This document shows, one piece after another, positions 33,517 through 45,878 of a stretch of 64,000 nucleotides of DNA. A program made the position numbers and the translations under genes. Positions within the stretch are counted from its first letter, which is position 1. The number at the start of each line of letters is the position of its first letter. The stretch spans positions 1,178,001 through 1,242,000 of the forward strand of contig JAHQRK010000015.1 in assembly GCA_019828595.1 (NCBI GenBank), written 5' to 3'. The stretch is from Aphanomyces cochlioides. Lineage: Eukaryota; Oomycota; Saprolegniomycetes; Saprolegniales; Verrucalvaceae. Below the pieces are notes generated by a model. The model had not been told where the DNA came from. It saw only the letters and a program-made list of their open reading frames with translations, and searched no databases.

Positions 33517-35090
33517 ATGCGTCAAATACATTGAACCTAACGTTAAGTGATAAATCATATACGTTTTAAAGTCCTCCTTCGTCCTACCATTTCCAACTAA
33601 GAGTCATTTGTTGAATTGCAGGTATTTCGTGGCTTGATTAAACGTCACTCAAACGGCAATTCGAAAATACTTGATGTTATACTTGAGAAACGTATGAGTA
33701 GGATTTATATTGATTAAAGTATACCCTGTATTATACGTACTTTTCGTGTGTATTTTACGAAAGGTATAATACCTGTATAATACGGGAATGATATGCATAC
33801 GAAGCCATTGTGGCGACCCATCGCCACTGTTTAATGTATTGTACTGGGAATTTGTCGGACGAGGTTTCGGAATTGATACGTTGGTGATGTGATTGGTTAA
33901 TATTATAAATAAATTTGAATGTCACGATCGCCTTGGACATTTCTGAGGTTTATGTTATTCATGGAGTTCATGTGAGCCAAATATCAGGCAGCGACATGCA
34001 TCACAGCCACTATTTTCAAATAGTGAATATTTTGACGTGTTTTACATCCCGTCAGAGTAGTAAATTGAAGCGATATTGAATTAGAGAGAGACTTTAAGTG
34101 TATGTGTTGAATAGCATGTTGTCCTACAATTCCAGCGCAAAAGGGAGCTTTGAGATGTTGCGCTCGATTAAACATGAAATATTATTATTCAGTTGCAAGC
34201 TAAAGTACTTGAGTTTGTCTGCAAACGTAATGCAGTTTGATCAACAAGGTTGAGATTCTAAAATGGTAAAATGACTCCTTGTCTGGGAGGATAACGAACA
34301 TTTTAAAGGAATGTAGAGGTACTAATGCATGTCATTCCTACATACAATGTATTCAGATAAACCCCACTCGTTTATTTGTGATTCAATAGTTCCGAAGATA
34401 TTTGGACAGCAATTCAACCTACACAAGTACCGGCACTTGAAAGCTTATTTCAATTCATTTAAATTAGATCAATATTCATGTAGATAACAATCAACTACGA
34501 GACGTTTAGAGTCATCGTAATAGCTGCATGGGGCTTGTAATTTTCACCTTGAAATTGTGGAGCATGAAATTCCTTTTTGATGGTAACGACTGCCTGTAGA
34601 ATTTATATTAACTACCAATCAAATAGCACCGATTATCTTTCCGACAATTTCATGTGTAATACTAGTATCTCTATGACTTGAGATTCGTATACCCATCACA
34701 AAAATATTAAAAAGGGTCGACTATTTTTCCGACGATTCCGATATTTCGTCAAATTTTATCCAACATTTTCTTGTGAATGCATTTTTGAATGATGATGATT
34801 CCTTGTTGCGCCAATTCGAGGGCTGTGCCATTATCAACGCAAAAACTGTTGCTCCAACCACTTTTGGTCCGTCATCAAACGCATCTTGACTGAAGGACGA
34901 TATGATTGCCAGCCAACAAGACCACGAAAAGAGCGATCGACTAGTCATCAACCTCATTGATAAGGTCGAAGAAAAAATGAGATTCATAGCGAGGAGTCGA
35001 CGAATTCGTTTCGTATAGTACAGTCGAGTCGGCGAGTAGAGAACGCATGAAAATTTATACCTTTATTAATGAATAAATTTTCAAGTATCG
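33517..35090. other. AT-rich spacer without a gene
   Basis: Only short frames. Contains an imperfect terminal-repeat-like sequence (about 33684-33730) related to the TTAA element and a cluster of TATAATAC/GTATTATA repeats around 33725-33790. Confidence 0.4.
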
Positions 35091-35236
35091 AATGGAACGC
35101 TTCCAAAACCCAATCTTTATATTTGCGAAGGTTCGCAAATTCTTTTTCTTTTTTTAATTTAAAATGCATATTTGCGAAGACCGTTTTTTGGTCTTCGCAT
35201 TTCTTTATTTGTGATTAATTTGCGAAGACCGTCTGA

Positions 35237-36101
35237 ATGGCTGCAACGGCAGGCAAGAAAAGTGGTCGAGGCAAGGGCTGGTGCATGGAATCCGTCAACT
35301 TCATGCTCGATCAAGTTGAAGACATACGACCACTTGGTAGAAATGGATGACTGAAGGTTGAGCGTGCGTTCAACATGTCAAACTTTGCCGAACGCGATGC
35401 CGACGCTCTGAAACGGAAGTTTGTTGCCCTCAAGAACTATCCCAAGCCAACTGGCGATCCAAATTGCCCTCCGGATGTTGCCAGAGCGAAGCGCATATGC
35501 CGCATAATCGACAACCAAGCATCAGTTCTTCCTCTCACCGACGACCAGGATGTAGACGCGTATGACAGTAACGATGACTACACACAAAAAGGAGGTCCGT
35601 ACACAAAAACAAACAACTTCATGAACTCAATGACTTAATCTAGATAATGACGAATCACAAAATCATGATCAGCTCAGCTACGACAAACCAAATCGTACAG
35701 GTGTCCCGACGAACGAGCTCATTGAGTTAAGCAAAGACTTGAGAAAGAGAAACGGAGGATCGTTCTCCGACATTGTATCGTCTTCGAGTACTGTCTCCTA
35801 CACTGCCAAGCGTCGTCAAAATTTGGACAAAATTATCGATGGAGCTCTCACGACAAAGAATGAAACCACTAACTTTCTGTCAATGATGATGTTGATGGAT
35901 GAACGCGCTGCTGAAAGGGAAGAGCGACGTTGTGAACAAGAAGACGCCCGTGAGAACCGACGTATCGAACGTGAATTACAATGGCAGCGAGAACAACTGG
36001 AGCGTCAACAAAAAGCCGATGAAGAGCGAGCTGATCGTGAAAGGCGTCGGGATGAATTTCAAATGGCCCTACTTGGTAAGCTTTTTAGTTTAAGTAAGTA
36101 A
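35237..36101 (+). pseudogene. Harbinger accessory Myb-like protein (DUF6818-like) with premature TGA
   Basis: Starts ATG 35237 (MAATAGKKSGRGKGW). LDQVEDIRPLG is followed by TGA at 35348-35350 exactly where this family normally has a Trp (consensus-like N-E-W). Reading on gives LKVERAFN, ERDADALKRKFVALKNYPKP, TGDPNCPPDVARAKRICRIID, the DUF6818 signature. A 52-nt intron after KG (GTCCGT...CTAG) would join a C-terminal Arg/Glu-rich coiled coil ending 36101. In active elements this protein helps the transposase bind DNA. The premature stop probably inactivates it. Confidence 0.7.
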
Positions 36102-36138
36102 TGAAAATACAAGCTTTGCGTTCATGCTATTGATATCT

Positions 36139-37298
36139 TTATCTCGTCAACACACCAAAAACATTCTTGATCTCGCTGATTCCTGTGCGCCGAACGCGGT
36201 AGTTGTAGAGACGAAAGATATTGTTGATCCAAACAGCTCGTAAATCAGGATCAAACGGAAGTGGAAGTTGAAATTGTCGATAGACTTTTCCTACAGCACC
36301 CATCCCCCATTCTGCAGCTTGCCGCAACGACACAATTGAGTCACTCATCGCCTTGAGAGCTAGATGACATGCATGAGGTTGGCGCTCGAGATCACCCTCT
36401 TTTAATGGAGTAATTATTTTGCCCTCATAATGTCCTTTCACTGGGAAGGCCGAGTCTGCCACGATCTTCATTCCATCCGATATAACACCTGGGAGTGCTA
36501 TAAATTCTTAAAGTTGACGGCTAACTTCTCCGTCATTCTAAGAGCCTGGACAGTTATGTCGTCCCCAAATCAGCGTTCCATCCAAGCCAAAACAGAGGAC
36601 GCCAGTGACAAAAACGGAGTGCAGCCATCCTAATTTGATAAATGTAGATAAAGTACTCAAACGCACACCATGTTACCGTTGTAAAGAGCATTTTGCAAGT
36701 CCGATCGACTTGGTGATTGCACACGAAGATTTTTGCCATCCAAGAAGGCGAAAACGCCGTAGACAAGCGGCTCTTTGTTGTTTGATTTTTCAGCCCATTG
36801 GGTTTGCGTACGTTGGTTCGGCCATGTGATTCGAGAGTCACGCATGTTTTGAAGCGCATGGCAAAGTGCAATTTCAGCCTTGCGGATGATTCGGGAGAAG
36901 GTGGCAGGGGCTACACCAAACAGTTCCTGGAGAGTTTTGTGTTCTACTGCAGCTGTGTAATAGTGTAGAAGCATAGCTAGGACAGCATGCGTATACGGGA
37001 TGCGGGGTGGTCGTCCTCCACGGCCTTCTCGAGAGTAAACCTTGTAGAACTTTGAAAACTCCAGTAAAAGATCGTCAAAAGCCCCTGGAGGCAAAGAAAC
37101 TGTCGAGACAAACGATGGTGTGTGGCGCGAGGAGTACATAATGTACCATGGTGCTTGCTCTTGTTCGACAATCAAAGCAATTCCATGAATGGCGCGACGC
37201 TCTCTCAGCATCATGCGTAGACGTATGGCAAAAGCGATTCGACGAAGCCGCTGCAGCCGAGCTGCGCGAGCAGCAACAAGAGCCAGCACCGTCAACAT
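36139..37298 (-). pseudogene. Harbinger DDE transposase (HARBI1-like), interrupted by two stops
   Basis: From ATG 37298: a helix-turn-helix region (YTHAVLAMLLHYYTAAVEHKTLQELFGVAPATFSRII), then VYGVFAFLDGKNLRVQSPS and LQNALYNG. A 47-nt intron (36630-36676) joins WLHSVFVTGVLCFGLDGTLIW and NCPGS. TAG (36538-36540) follows where Trp is expected before NDGEVS, and a TAA (36508-36510) soon after. The frame continues KIVADSAFPVKG to NVFGVLTR. The nuclease Asp in FLDG and ADSAFP are retained. Likely dead. Confidence 0.75.
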
Positions 37299-37520
37299 TC
37301 CCTTTGATTTTAACCAATTAGATCCTCGATTTGTGTCTGAAAAATACTCCTGTTTTGGTGGCACAAGCACTCGCAAAACAATTCATTTCGTCGGGCAAAA
37401 AAATTCGAAAAAGATGAAGTGGCACAAAACAGAAAGATGAGGTTTTGGAAGCGTTCCAATATGTGAGTATTCTGTGTCTACTACCTTGAGAATCCAAATA
37501 ACCGAGATTATCTTCAGGCC

Positions 37521-37935
37521 TGGCACTACTTTACTATAACCCCCGCACTGTTTTAAACCCTCATACAAATTATTCGTTAGATGTGTTTTAAACTCACATA
37601 CAATTCTGAATACTAATTACAAAGGCTTAGAAGTTGACAATGTTGCGCACTGTCAACGACCACTAAGCCCAAATCGCATCGTTATAGTATTGCGCGCGTA
37701 GCGCGCGGGGTTCACGGTGGTTTGGGGTCAGGCCTATCTCTTCTAAGAGACTGATCGTCAAACCTTACGGATACACTTTGCCAATTTTTTGCGTTGCTGT
37801 AAATTTAAAATAATTTTTCATAATAAAATAAAGCTGCGGGGACTCATTTACAAGAGTGTGGATGTTTAAAACACATCTAACGAATAATTTGTATAAGGGT
37901 TTAAAACAGTGCGGGGGTTATAGTAAAGTAGTGCC
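37521..37935. mobile_element. 415-bp MITE with about 75-bp terminal inverted repeats
   Basis: GGCACTACTTTACTATAACCCCCG at the left is mirrored at the right, and inverted identity extends through the GTTTAAAAC and TTCGTTAGATG motifs. Flanked by a 7-bp direct repeat TCAGGCC (37514-37520 and 37936-37942), perhaps 8 bp with one mismatch. No ORF; superfamily uncertain (hAT-like duplication length). Confidence 0.75.
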
Positions 37936-37942
37936 TCAGGCC

Positions 37943-38795
37943 CTGTTCGATAAAAAAACTGAGAAGTAAATTAACTTTGACAGAGACCGGATAAAGGGAC
38001 GATTAACCGGACAAAAAAATCGTGTGTCAGCGACAGAGACTCATTCTCATGCAACCATTCGTTCTTGGTGCCCTTGGTGCAGCTATCTCAAGTGTATGCA
38101 TTCGTACCGTAGTCGAAAGAGCTGTGTGACTGCCTCGTCGCACCATCGAAATGTTCCTGTATTGCGTTGAATTTGAGCTCGTTCGGAGTTTGTATCGCTT
38201 GAAACTTGAAGGAGCGTGCTCGTCCCGACGTGCTCTATCGCCAAAGACTCGTCGCCACTGGCTGCTAACGCTTCGACATTGAGTCGATCCATGAGAGTCG
38301 TGTGTCTTGACGAACGGAAATGCGAATGCCACTTTCGTTGCAACCCCTCGTTATTTCTACCAATCAGAAACATGCGTGGTTGTCTATGTCAACATTGCAT
38401 CCACTTGACAGAGGTGAGTTACCTCTGTCAATTTCACTTGTCTTGGTTGTATTTCCAACCGAGATGGATGTGCAAAAACGACCAATCAAAAGTGCTTTGT
38501 CACGGTATCTCTGTCTCAGTGTCGTCTCAGTTCTTTTTACGAACAGGGCCTCAAGTCAATTATGTTTTCGGAAAGTAATTGACTCTCCTGTAGAAGGAAG
38601 AGATTGCGGCTACGCAGTGTGCAACCAACGACATCATTGCGAGTTTTCCTGTCAGACCTGTTGTTTCCTCATGGATAAATGAAGCGAAGAGTTACTGGGA
38701 CAAGGTCCCGAAATTCTCCAACAATTCGATAGTCAATTTCATGATTGACGTTGCCTTGCTTCGCTTTTGACGACCACAGCTTGATATCTTGAAAT
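37943..38795. other. Spacer between MITE and pogo-type element; no gene supported
   Basis: Overlapping frames up to 120 codons on both strands lack recognisable motifs. A small hairpin TTGACAGAGGT/ACCTCTGTCAA lies near 38404-38430. Confidence 0.35.
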
Positions 38796-40764
38796 ATGAT
38801 ACTAACGTAAATCACCAGTCATTGCCCTCAATATCGACCCCTTAGCTTTTTTGCCATATCTCACGATCCATAAAAGATTGGCCGACCCACGACACATGGA
38901 TGTGTCTGAGAAACGCAGCTCTATAAGACAATATTCACAGAAATATCCTCTCAAATTTAATAACACCCCTATCCCTGCCCAAAGTTATTCTATTTCACAA
39001 GTTATGTGCTCAAAGAGGAGATGAGTCACTTGCTGAATTACGCAACGGGTGATCTGGACTGGCAACACCACCGGCTGAACAGACAATCGATGCGATAAAA
39101 TCTTGATTCTGCTTGATCAAAGCATGTAAATTTGGACATTATCTTCAGGATTGAAAAATGACTCACTAGGCTCAACGGCAACTACCTTCGATCGATGTTG
39201 TTTTGGCCTTTTGGACTTTCGTTGTGGTCGAATGGGCAGCTCGTCCAACATCTGTTCCGCCAATTCCTTCGTCAACAGCCTTCCCGCGACTTCAATTGTT
39301 TTTCGCTTTCCAGTCGGCTTCTTGGTCTCTGGTGGCAATACGAGCACTTCAGTTTGAATCATCTCACGATGGCGCAGCCATACTCCGTCGAGTTCACATG
39401 ACTTCGTCCCGTTTGCAGTAAATAGAGACAAACGCTTTTCCATTGCAACCCAAGAAGGGGGGTAAATGCCGCAAGTTCGAAAACCCGACACCACATTTAT
39501 AGACGATATTGAGTGAGTCCAAGCAGACGTGGCCAGCCGAATAGCCATAGGTTTAGAAACATTGCTTGATGACGTGGTTACCATAAACTGACATAGATCA
39601 CGTCTCAACTTTTTCTTGTACGGACCAAAGCCAGCGACATCGAGAGGCTGCACCAAATGTGTAGCGTTCCCAGGGAGGCACACTAATAAAATCCCAAGCT
39701 TCCACGCTTCCAACACAATCACAGGGTCCGAAAAGTGAGCTTTATAGCCATCAAAGACAAGGACAAGAGGGCGTTCCACAGAGAGCGGTACATTGGCAGC
39801 CAGAAACTTCAACCACTTGAGAAAAATTGATCAATTGATAAAACCACTGTCGCTTGCCGTAACCGACGAATTTGGGATGGAGCATTTGTCTGAAATCGTC
39901 TTGTCGATACGCTTGCCAGGAAGTATGAACAGAGGGGGTATTATATAGCCATTGGCACTCGCACAAGCCACAATAGTGAGATGGAAATTGGAGGAAATGG
40001 TCTTCGACCACACATTTGAGGAGCCTTTTAGTGCAATCACTCGTCGTGACTTGCGTCGAGAGCCAAAGCCTGTTTCGTCCATGTTAAATATCCTATCCGA
40101 CGACAATTTATTTTCAATAATGAGTTTCACCAGGGTATGAAAGAGAGTTTTAACACCATCCAAGTCGATTTCATTGCGGACTCTGGAGATAACTTGCGAT
40201 TGACGTGTCGTCAATTGAGGATGCCTATTCATGAATCTCGTACACCAACCTTGAGTCATTTCAGAGATTCCAAGGAGCTGACAAAGTTCATTCGCCTTCA
40301 TGAGGACGTCTTGCCGGGCCACAGGAAAGCCATCCCGTTGCATGCCCAAAATCCATTGCACAATCTTTTCTTCACAATCTGGTGGCAGAGTTGGCGGTGG
40401 GCCCATACGGCTTGCCTTAATTGGCATCCCACGGCGATGCATGGACATGTAGTACTTTAACGTGCGGTATGATATTCCTGTCGACAAACTCACATGCTTC
40501 TGCTTCTCACCAGCCAGGACTCTGTCGATAGCTGATTGAATCACTTCAGACGTGTGCTTGACGTGGGTTGGCATTGCGAAAATGCTGATCCGATGTGTAT
40601 GTGGTTTGAAGGTTTCTCTCCATCAGACTGTTTAGCCAATCATAATCAAATAAATCCCCCTAAAAGGAACGATTGGTTATAATAGAATAATTAGACACGT
40701 GAAAAAGAAAAGGGGCAAACGACTGAAATCGAGGGCAAAGACTGGTGATTTACGTTAGTATCAT
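38796..40764. mobile_element. pogo/Tigger-type DNA transposon, about 1.97 kb
   Basis: Inverted repeats of at least 25 bp (ATGATACTAACGTAAATCACC...) at 38796 and 40764, extending with one mismatch into TTGCCCTC. TA dinucleotides lie at the expected place if the repeat is taken from CTAACG. Encloses a minus-strand transposase with a single premature stop. Confidence 0.75.
39117..40574 (-). pseudogene. pogo/Tigger-like DDE transposase with one in-frame TGA
   Basis: ATG 40574; two ORFs in the same frame separated only by TGA at 39831-39833 make a protein of about 485 residues. N-terminal helix-turn-helix (VSLSTGISYRTLKYYM) and CENP-B-like segment (EEKIVQWILGMQRDGFPV), then the DDE domain: first Asp in FNMDETGFG, second in LVFDGYKAHF, NATHLVQPLDVAGFGPYK near the third acidic position. 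The C-terminus has a basic nuclear-localisation-like stretch (RPQRKSKRPKQHRSK). Apart from the one stop it looks intact, so inactivation may be recent, or the stop may be suppressed. Confidence 0.8.
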
Positions 40765-40882
40765 TTTTGTATAAGTTTTCAAGCTCACAATGGTGTGTGT
40801 AGAAAGAAGGTCCTAACAAGATAAGTTATACCTTCAAAACATTATATATTCCACCCTGTTCTAAAGCATACAGATATCAGTA

Positions 40883-42436
40883 CAGTCCGTTCTCGAATTA
40901 AGAACATGGGTGTCAGGATAAATTTTCGGAGGTTTTATTACATGAAAGGCATTGTATAAATCTATATTTGTCATTGTGTACTGTACAAGTTCATGAGTAG
41001 TGAAGTCCGTCCACACATGACTACACAAGATATGAAGATCCAGAAACAATTGACAGTGATATACAATTACAGTCTTATTTGCCGAAGTTCATCATCAAGT
41101 TCATACATGTCTTCATCGAAAATGTTCACGTGCCGCCAGCAGTTAGCGATTGAGCTTGCATCCAATTCATTCCAGGCCTGTACCGCCCATTGCATCGCTT
41201 CAAATAGAGTGACCTCATGAAGCTTGTTGACCTTCATATGGAAATTTTCTTTGTCGTTGTCATCGCATTGAGCCAACAGCTCATCGAACTTCCGTAGCAT
41301 TTCCAAAGTCTTCTGCTCCTCTATTTTGGATTTGAACTTGCGTATAATCCCAGCATCTTGGGGCTGTAGATATGCCGTAGTATTTGGAGGTAATTTCTTG
41401 ATTGTAACATTTGACAAAACTCCGTCGTATTGATGCGACGACGCATTGTCAAGGAGGAGCAGAACATGACGATCTTCAAGTCGCATCTTCTCGTTGAAGC
41501 CGAGAGCCCAATGACCAAACACACTTCGTGTCATTCAACCTTAAGCGCGCTCAAGTATTGACAGCCCATTTCTTCAAGGTTTTCATTTTTGAAGCAACGT
41601 GGATTCTTCGCAGACCCAACAAAGAGCAGAGGAGGCATACAAGACCCGTCTACGTTGCTCGTGATGGCCACCGTTACTCTTTTTTTGACGACTTCCGTCC
41701 AGAAACACATGATTGTGAAATTGTTCGAGTTGGCGCAGCACAATAAACGTAGGCCGTTTCGTCCATATTAAAGACGTCACACTTTGGGAATGATTTTGTG
41801 ATTTCATGGAGTTCTTTTCTACCTTCCTCAACTCGTTGAATAAACGTCGATGCAGCCTCTCCATAAGTCTTTCGAGATTTCAAACCATGTCGAGCTTCAA
41901 AAATAGAGATCCAACCGTTGGAAAAGGTCAAAGAGTCGAGTCTTGGACTCAATGCACATCCTTCCTCTTTCATTTGGCGTCGGAGCTGGCTGGATTTGAC
42001 TCGTATCATGGAAAACGTCACGATTGGGACGTTCCATTGCTCACAGACATTGATCCATTTCATGAGTCGCTTTTCCAAGTCTGGTGCTTGGGGCTGCACG
42101 TTGGATTTCTTCCATGGGACTGCATCTTCTGAGGCCGTATGGTGGCTCAAAATCTTCGTAATGGTACATCTTGCAGGCCGTCGGGGAAGCTTAAACTCCT
42201 CCTTTAACCAGACAGCTAGGTCGTCGTGTGTTGTATTGGGGTTTTCCGCATGATGATCGATCAAAGCCGACCTGTGCTTGTTGGTCAAGCGCAATCTCGT
42301 GTGTGGTCCCATTGAAGAATGCTACTGACTGACGTCATACCTACCCTGTCTGATTTACCTGATTGAAACTTATATATATATTTATTTTTACAGGATATAG
42401 ACTTGGAGTAGATGTTCTTAATTCGAGAACGGACTG
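40883..42436. mobile_element. Second pogo/Tc1-mariner-type transposon, 1554 bp
   Basis: Perfect inverted repeats CAGTCCGTTCTCGAATTAAG (extending to AACA) at both ends with TA duplications (40881-40882 and 42437-42438). Carries a degenerate minus-strand transposase. Its end sequence is unrelated to that of the element at 38796, so it is a different family. Confidence 0.85.
41067..42312 (-). pseudogene. CENP-B/pogo-like transposase, frameshifted
   Basis: Three overlapping frames restore one protein: 42312-41674 (MGPHTRLRLTNKHRSALIDH, CENP-B-like EKRLMKWINVCEQ, FNMDETAYVY), then 41743-41531 (KRVTVAITSNVDGS, PPLLFVGSAKNPR), then 41534-41067 (MTRSVFGHW, LLLLDNASSHQ, LPPNTTAYLQPQDAGIIRKFK). The first shift is at a run of seven T on the plus strand (about 41680-41686); the second junction carries a TGA just before MTRSVF. 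Catalytic Asp residues (NMDETA, LLDNAS) and the acidic region after QPQDAG remain visible. Confidence 0.75.
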
Positions 42437-42438
42437 TA

Positions 42439-42927
42439 TCTAACTTGGCCTCTCTAAATGAATATATTCTGACCAAAGTGCACTCTGGCTGAGAAACCCA
42501 AACCGACTCATAGTTTAAAATAGTGTGGGATGTCCCTTTTCACTTGAAACAAATTTCACTACAATTGAAATAGTGTGAGGCACCCACGTGGGTGGCAGAG
42601 TTGGACGAATCCAATGACGATCACAATGTACGGGCAATACACAGTCCATCGACTGTTGTTGTACGTCCCAGCCTACTAGAACCCATATTGCCACGACGAA
42701 AATAAAGCATCTCCCGAGTCTTCCTCGCATCTCGCCGCTGAAAGACGTGGCCACGATGAAAATCACACGATTAATCGCCAAGAAATGTCTTGAAACCTCG
42801 TCTCAATTTTGTATCATTTTTGTCTATCAATTTTCATTCGGTTGATTTTGATTGGCTGAAAAACGGAATTGTATGAGAGACGGTGGGAAAGTTCAGCGCT
42901 TCTGTTTCCGCAACAAACCAAGTAACC
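42439..42927. other. Upstream region of the second kinase
   Basis: No gene. The second kinase's ATG has a favourable ACCATGG context. A minus-strand frame at 42515-42781 has no recognisable features. Confidence 0.4.
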
Positions 42928-44167
42928 ATGGCGTTCCGAAGGCAGCTGGAGGAACAGGGCAATGGAGCGCTCAACATCGCGCTTGGTGTTGTCACAGGCA
43001 TCATCCTGCTTGTAATTATTGCGCTGGTCATTCGTATGCGAAGAACGCGAAACGCCCCCCGCCAGAAGACCCGAAATGTATACCACGAGTCCGACACCCA
43101 TACCATCAATGTACCTCGACAACAGGCACCCCCTGCCCGTGTGCTCCAGAAAAATCGCGAGAGCGATATTTATATTATGCGTGGGAGCGACGATGAAACA
43201 GATCAACGGAAGCAAGCCCAAGCCCAGAATGCGTTCCTTCCCTTTCAACTCGATGAGACCTTGCTCAAGGCTAAAGTCGACTACAGTGACGTTCATTACA
43301 CGCGCAAGCTGAGCAAAGGTGCCTTTGGAGAAGTCTGGCTTGGTCAATATCACGGAAGCTACGTCGCGATCAAACAAATCCTCGAAGAGCGCAAGACCGA
43401 TGCCAAGGAAATCGAGTGTTTTGTGGCTGAAATCAAGCTCATGGCCAACTTCAAGCATCCCAACATTGTCGATTTCCTCGGCTTTTCGTGGAATCCCAAG
43501 GACGGTAACATGTGCGCATTGACGGAATACATGAAGAACGGCGATCTTTTTGGTAAGCTTGAGCACTGTTTTCCAGCTCACGTGGGTCTGTGTAGTCTAC
43601 CTTCAAAAGAACAAGGCTTCGTTGGCATGGAAGCATGAAAAAGTCGGCATTGCCATTGATATCGCCAAAGCCCTTGTATATTTGCATGCGCTCACCCCCA
43701 AAGTGATCCATCGTGATCTCAAGTCGAAGAACGTCTTGCTGGATGAAAACTGCACGGCCAAGTTGAGTGACTTTGGTATCTCCCGTCTGCGTCAATTGGA
43801 AGAAACCATGACTGCTGGTGTGGGCACGGCTCTATGGGCCGCCCCCGAAGTTTTCCTCGCCAAGAAGTACAATGACCGCGCCGATGTCTACTCGCTCGGT
43901 GTCGTTTTGTCCGAATTAGACACGTGCGCTATTCCCTACGCCGATCAAGCCGTTGGCAGGAATGGCAAGCTTGATGGCATGGCTGTGATCAAGCTGGTGA
44001 CTCAACAAAAAGCCAAACCAACGTTTTCACCATCGTGCCCTCAAGTCGTACGAGACTTAGCATACCAATGCTTGGACTACGATCCCAACAAACGGCCGTC
44101 CGCTGCTGAAGTGGTTGAATTGCTGGAGAAACATGTCCGACCAGCATTAGACCGGCCGTCGTTTTAG
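42928..44167 (+). CDS. Single-pass membrane TKL-type protein kinase, copy 2
   Basis: Exons 42928-43552 and 43596-44167 with a 43-nt intron at exactly the same place as in copy 1; 398 residues. Starts MAFRRQLEEQGNGALNIA, then a membrane helix (VVTGIILLVIIALVI), basic RMRRTRN, a hydrophilic linker and a kinase domain with GAFGEVWLG near 131, VAIK, HRDLKSKN near 246, LSDFGIS, WAAPEVF and the C-lobe NKRPSAAEVVELL. Kinase domain is nearly identical in protein to copy 1 while linkers and flanks differ. Presumed membrane-proximal signalling kinase; ligand or partner unknown. Confidence 0.88.
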
Positions 44168-44733
44168 GGCCTGATATCAATTGTCATTTATCTAAGTCGT
44201 CTTGGGTGCATGTAATAAAACTGCATTCCACGCTACTGAATCCTCCGTCAAAGTGAGCTAAAAATAAACTTTTGACGCGGTAAACTTGTTAAAGTACTCT
44301 TTTGAATATAAAAGGAGAGAGGTTTTGGAGAAAGCGTATTAAATAAGAGAGGTTTCATTGAAATATGGAATCGAATGAAGAGAACTGAAACTTGCCTGAA
44401 CAAGCAGATGAGGATATGAATTTGACTATCATAAACGTCGCTCGACTCGACCAGAGTAGTTTGTATGCAGACGAATGATATGGTGGAGTCCGGTTGTGGA
44501 TTCATACATTGCCGATATGATACGAGTATTAAGTATGACAGGTTGTCAGTGAAATTGCATGGAGACTGAAAATGTATGGTCGAGAATGAAGCAAGCTTTC
44601 AGTTTTCCCCAACGTCAGCGACGAAGAACTGGATCGTTTGGATCTGCAGACAGTTTTTGTCGCCACCTCGTTCTCCGCGCGAAACTGAATGTGACGAAAT
44701 CATAGAAACATATCAGTTGCACCATATACTCTA
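44168..44733. other. Spacer after kinase copy 2; no gene seen
   Basis: Only short frames; a polyadenylation-like AATAAA occurs about 45 bases after the stop codon (TGTAATAAAACTG). Confidence 0.4.
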
Positions 44734-45240
44734 GGGTGTGTTCGCTGAAGCAAAAAAACTGGTTATTTGGTCGAAATTTGGATATTTTCTGAGAAATAAC
44801 TGGATTTTTTGTGATTTCAGCGAACACGAGTTTAATTCCAATCAGTTTGTCCCATGTCCAATTTCCCAGGAAATAACCAGCAAAAATAACCATCTCTGGA
44901 GGTGTTTATTCTGCGGGTTATTTTGATGAAGCTCTTCCATCATTGAAGTTTTTCACAAGAAGTTCCGCGGTGGAAGTCCACTTTTTCTCTCTTAGGTTAC
45001 AATAACTAAGGGCCCGTCTGGCAACCGAAAATATTACAATAAGTGGGCCCAAAATGCCATTTTGTGGCCAAATTCAATAATTGAAGTCAAAATATGAACT
45101 TGTGCCATTGAATATGCCATAAATCGTTGATCCCAATTTAGCTGAAAATGGCATATTGATTTTGAAATTTTGCCAGACGCACCCTAAGTTAAAATAACTG
45201 GTTATAGTAAATAACTGGTTGCCTTGAGCGAACACACCCC
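44734..45240. mobile_element. 507-bp MITE (GGGTGTGTTCGCT ends) containing a nested MITE
   Basis: The left end GGGTGTGTTCGCTGAAG and the inverse of the right end, GGGGTGTGTTCGCTCAAG, match, with further inverted AACTGGTTATTT motifs. TA lies at both borders, consistent with a TA duplication (CTAG ambiguity remains). A second MITE is inserted at 45010-45184. No ORF. Confidence 0.65.
45010..45184. mobile_element. 175-bp Harbinger-type MITE, copy A (TAA duplication)
   Basis: Ends GGGCCCGTCTGGCAA and, inverted, GGGTGCGTCTGGCAA; flanked by TAA on both sides (45007-45009, 45185-45187). Same family as 57247-57536, which is in opposite orientation. Confidence 0.8.
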
Positions 45241-45242
45241 TA

Positions 45243-45878
45243 GGTATATAGTATGCGTTCTCGCCTGTCCACATAATCAGTCTTGCCACGGATATTGTCG
45301 TCGTATATTCTATTAAAGTCTTACAATCACACAGCGCGAACTTTTCATAGCCGTTCAAGTTTAGGAATCTCATATCCATGGCGCTGATATCAATCGAGTT
45401 TATCCTCAGTGGACGCTTGATTGATGTTATGATTATAAAATTTTACAGGTTTTTTAAAAGTGGTGTTGAGCTGTTTATGGTCGTCCATTCAATGTCGCTG
45501 GGTCGAAATCCTTTATACCATCTCTTTCTGTTTTGCATACATATAAACTCTCTGGCCATCTCTCCAATGCATTCCTTCCCCTTCATCCACGAGCCTCTCT
45601 GTTTTGATTCCCTGTGTATGCTAAGTCTATGGACATGGCATAAAAAAGGACGTCAAATTGTTGCCTCTCGTTTAACGCGCTTTATTCAATAAAACGTGAT
45701 TGTTTAGAATTTGTCATTTCTCCCATTGCATTTTTATATAAACCATACAAAGTTCAAGTATAAACTATTTTTATTGGTCGTGAAAAATGTCCTCTGTCCT
45801 TGCGTCATATTACACACTTTGGCAGAGAACTGCATCTCTCAAGCGATCCGCCCGTCATTACACAACTCTGGAGCAGCG
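45243..45878. other. Upstream region of the third kinase
   Basis: No coding feature. The kinase frame stays open to 45711, but its aligned start is the ATG at 45879. Confidence 0.4.

Larger units (their letters stand above)
35094..37457. mobile_element. PIF/Harbinger element, 2364 bp, two convergent ORFs, decayed
   Basis: Terminal inverted repeats GGAACGCTTCCAAAACC (17 bp exact, then partly matching ATCTTT) at both ends, flanked by a 3-bp duplication AAT (35091-35093 and 37458-37460). It carries a Myb-like/DUF6818 ORF on plus and a DDE nuclease ORF on minus, the standard two-gene Harbinger layout. Both genes have premature stops, so the copy is non-autonomous now. Confidence 0.85.

Noticed and set aside
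38027..38682. Overlapping ORFs of 100-120 codons
   Set aside because: Three frames on two strands are open with no motif; consistent with chance.
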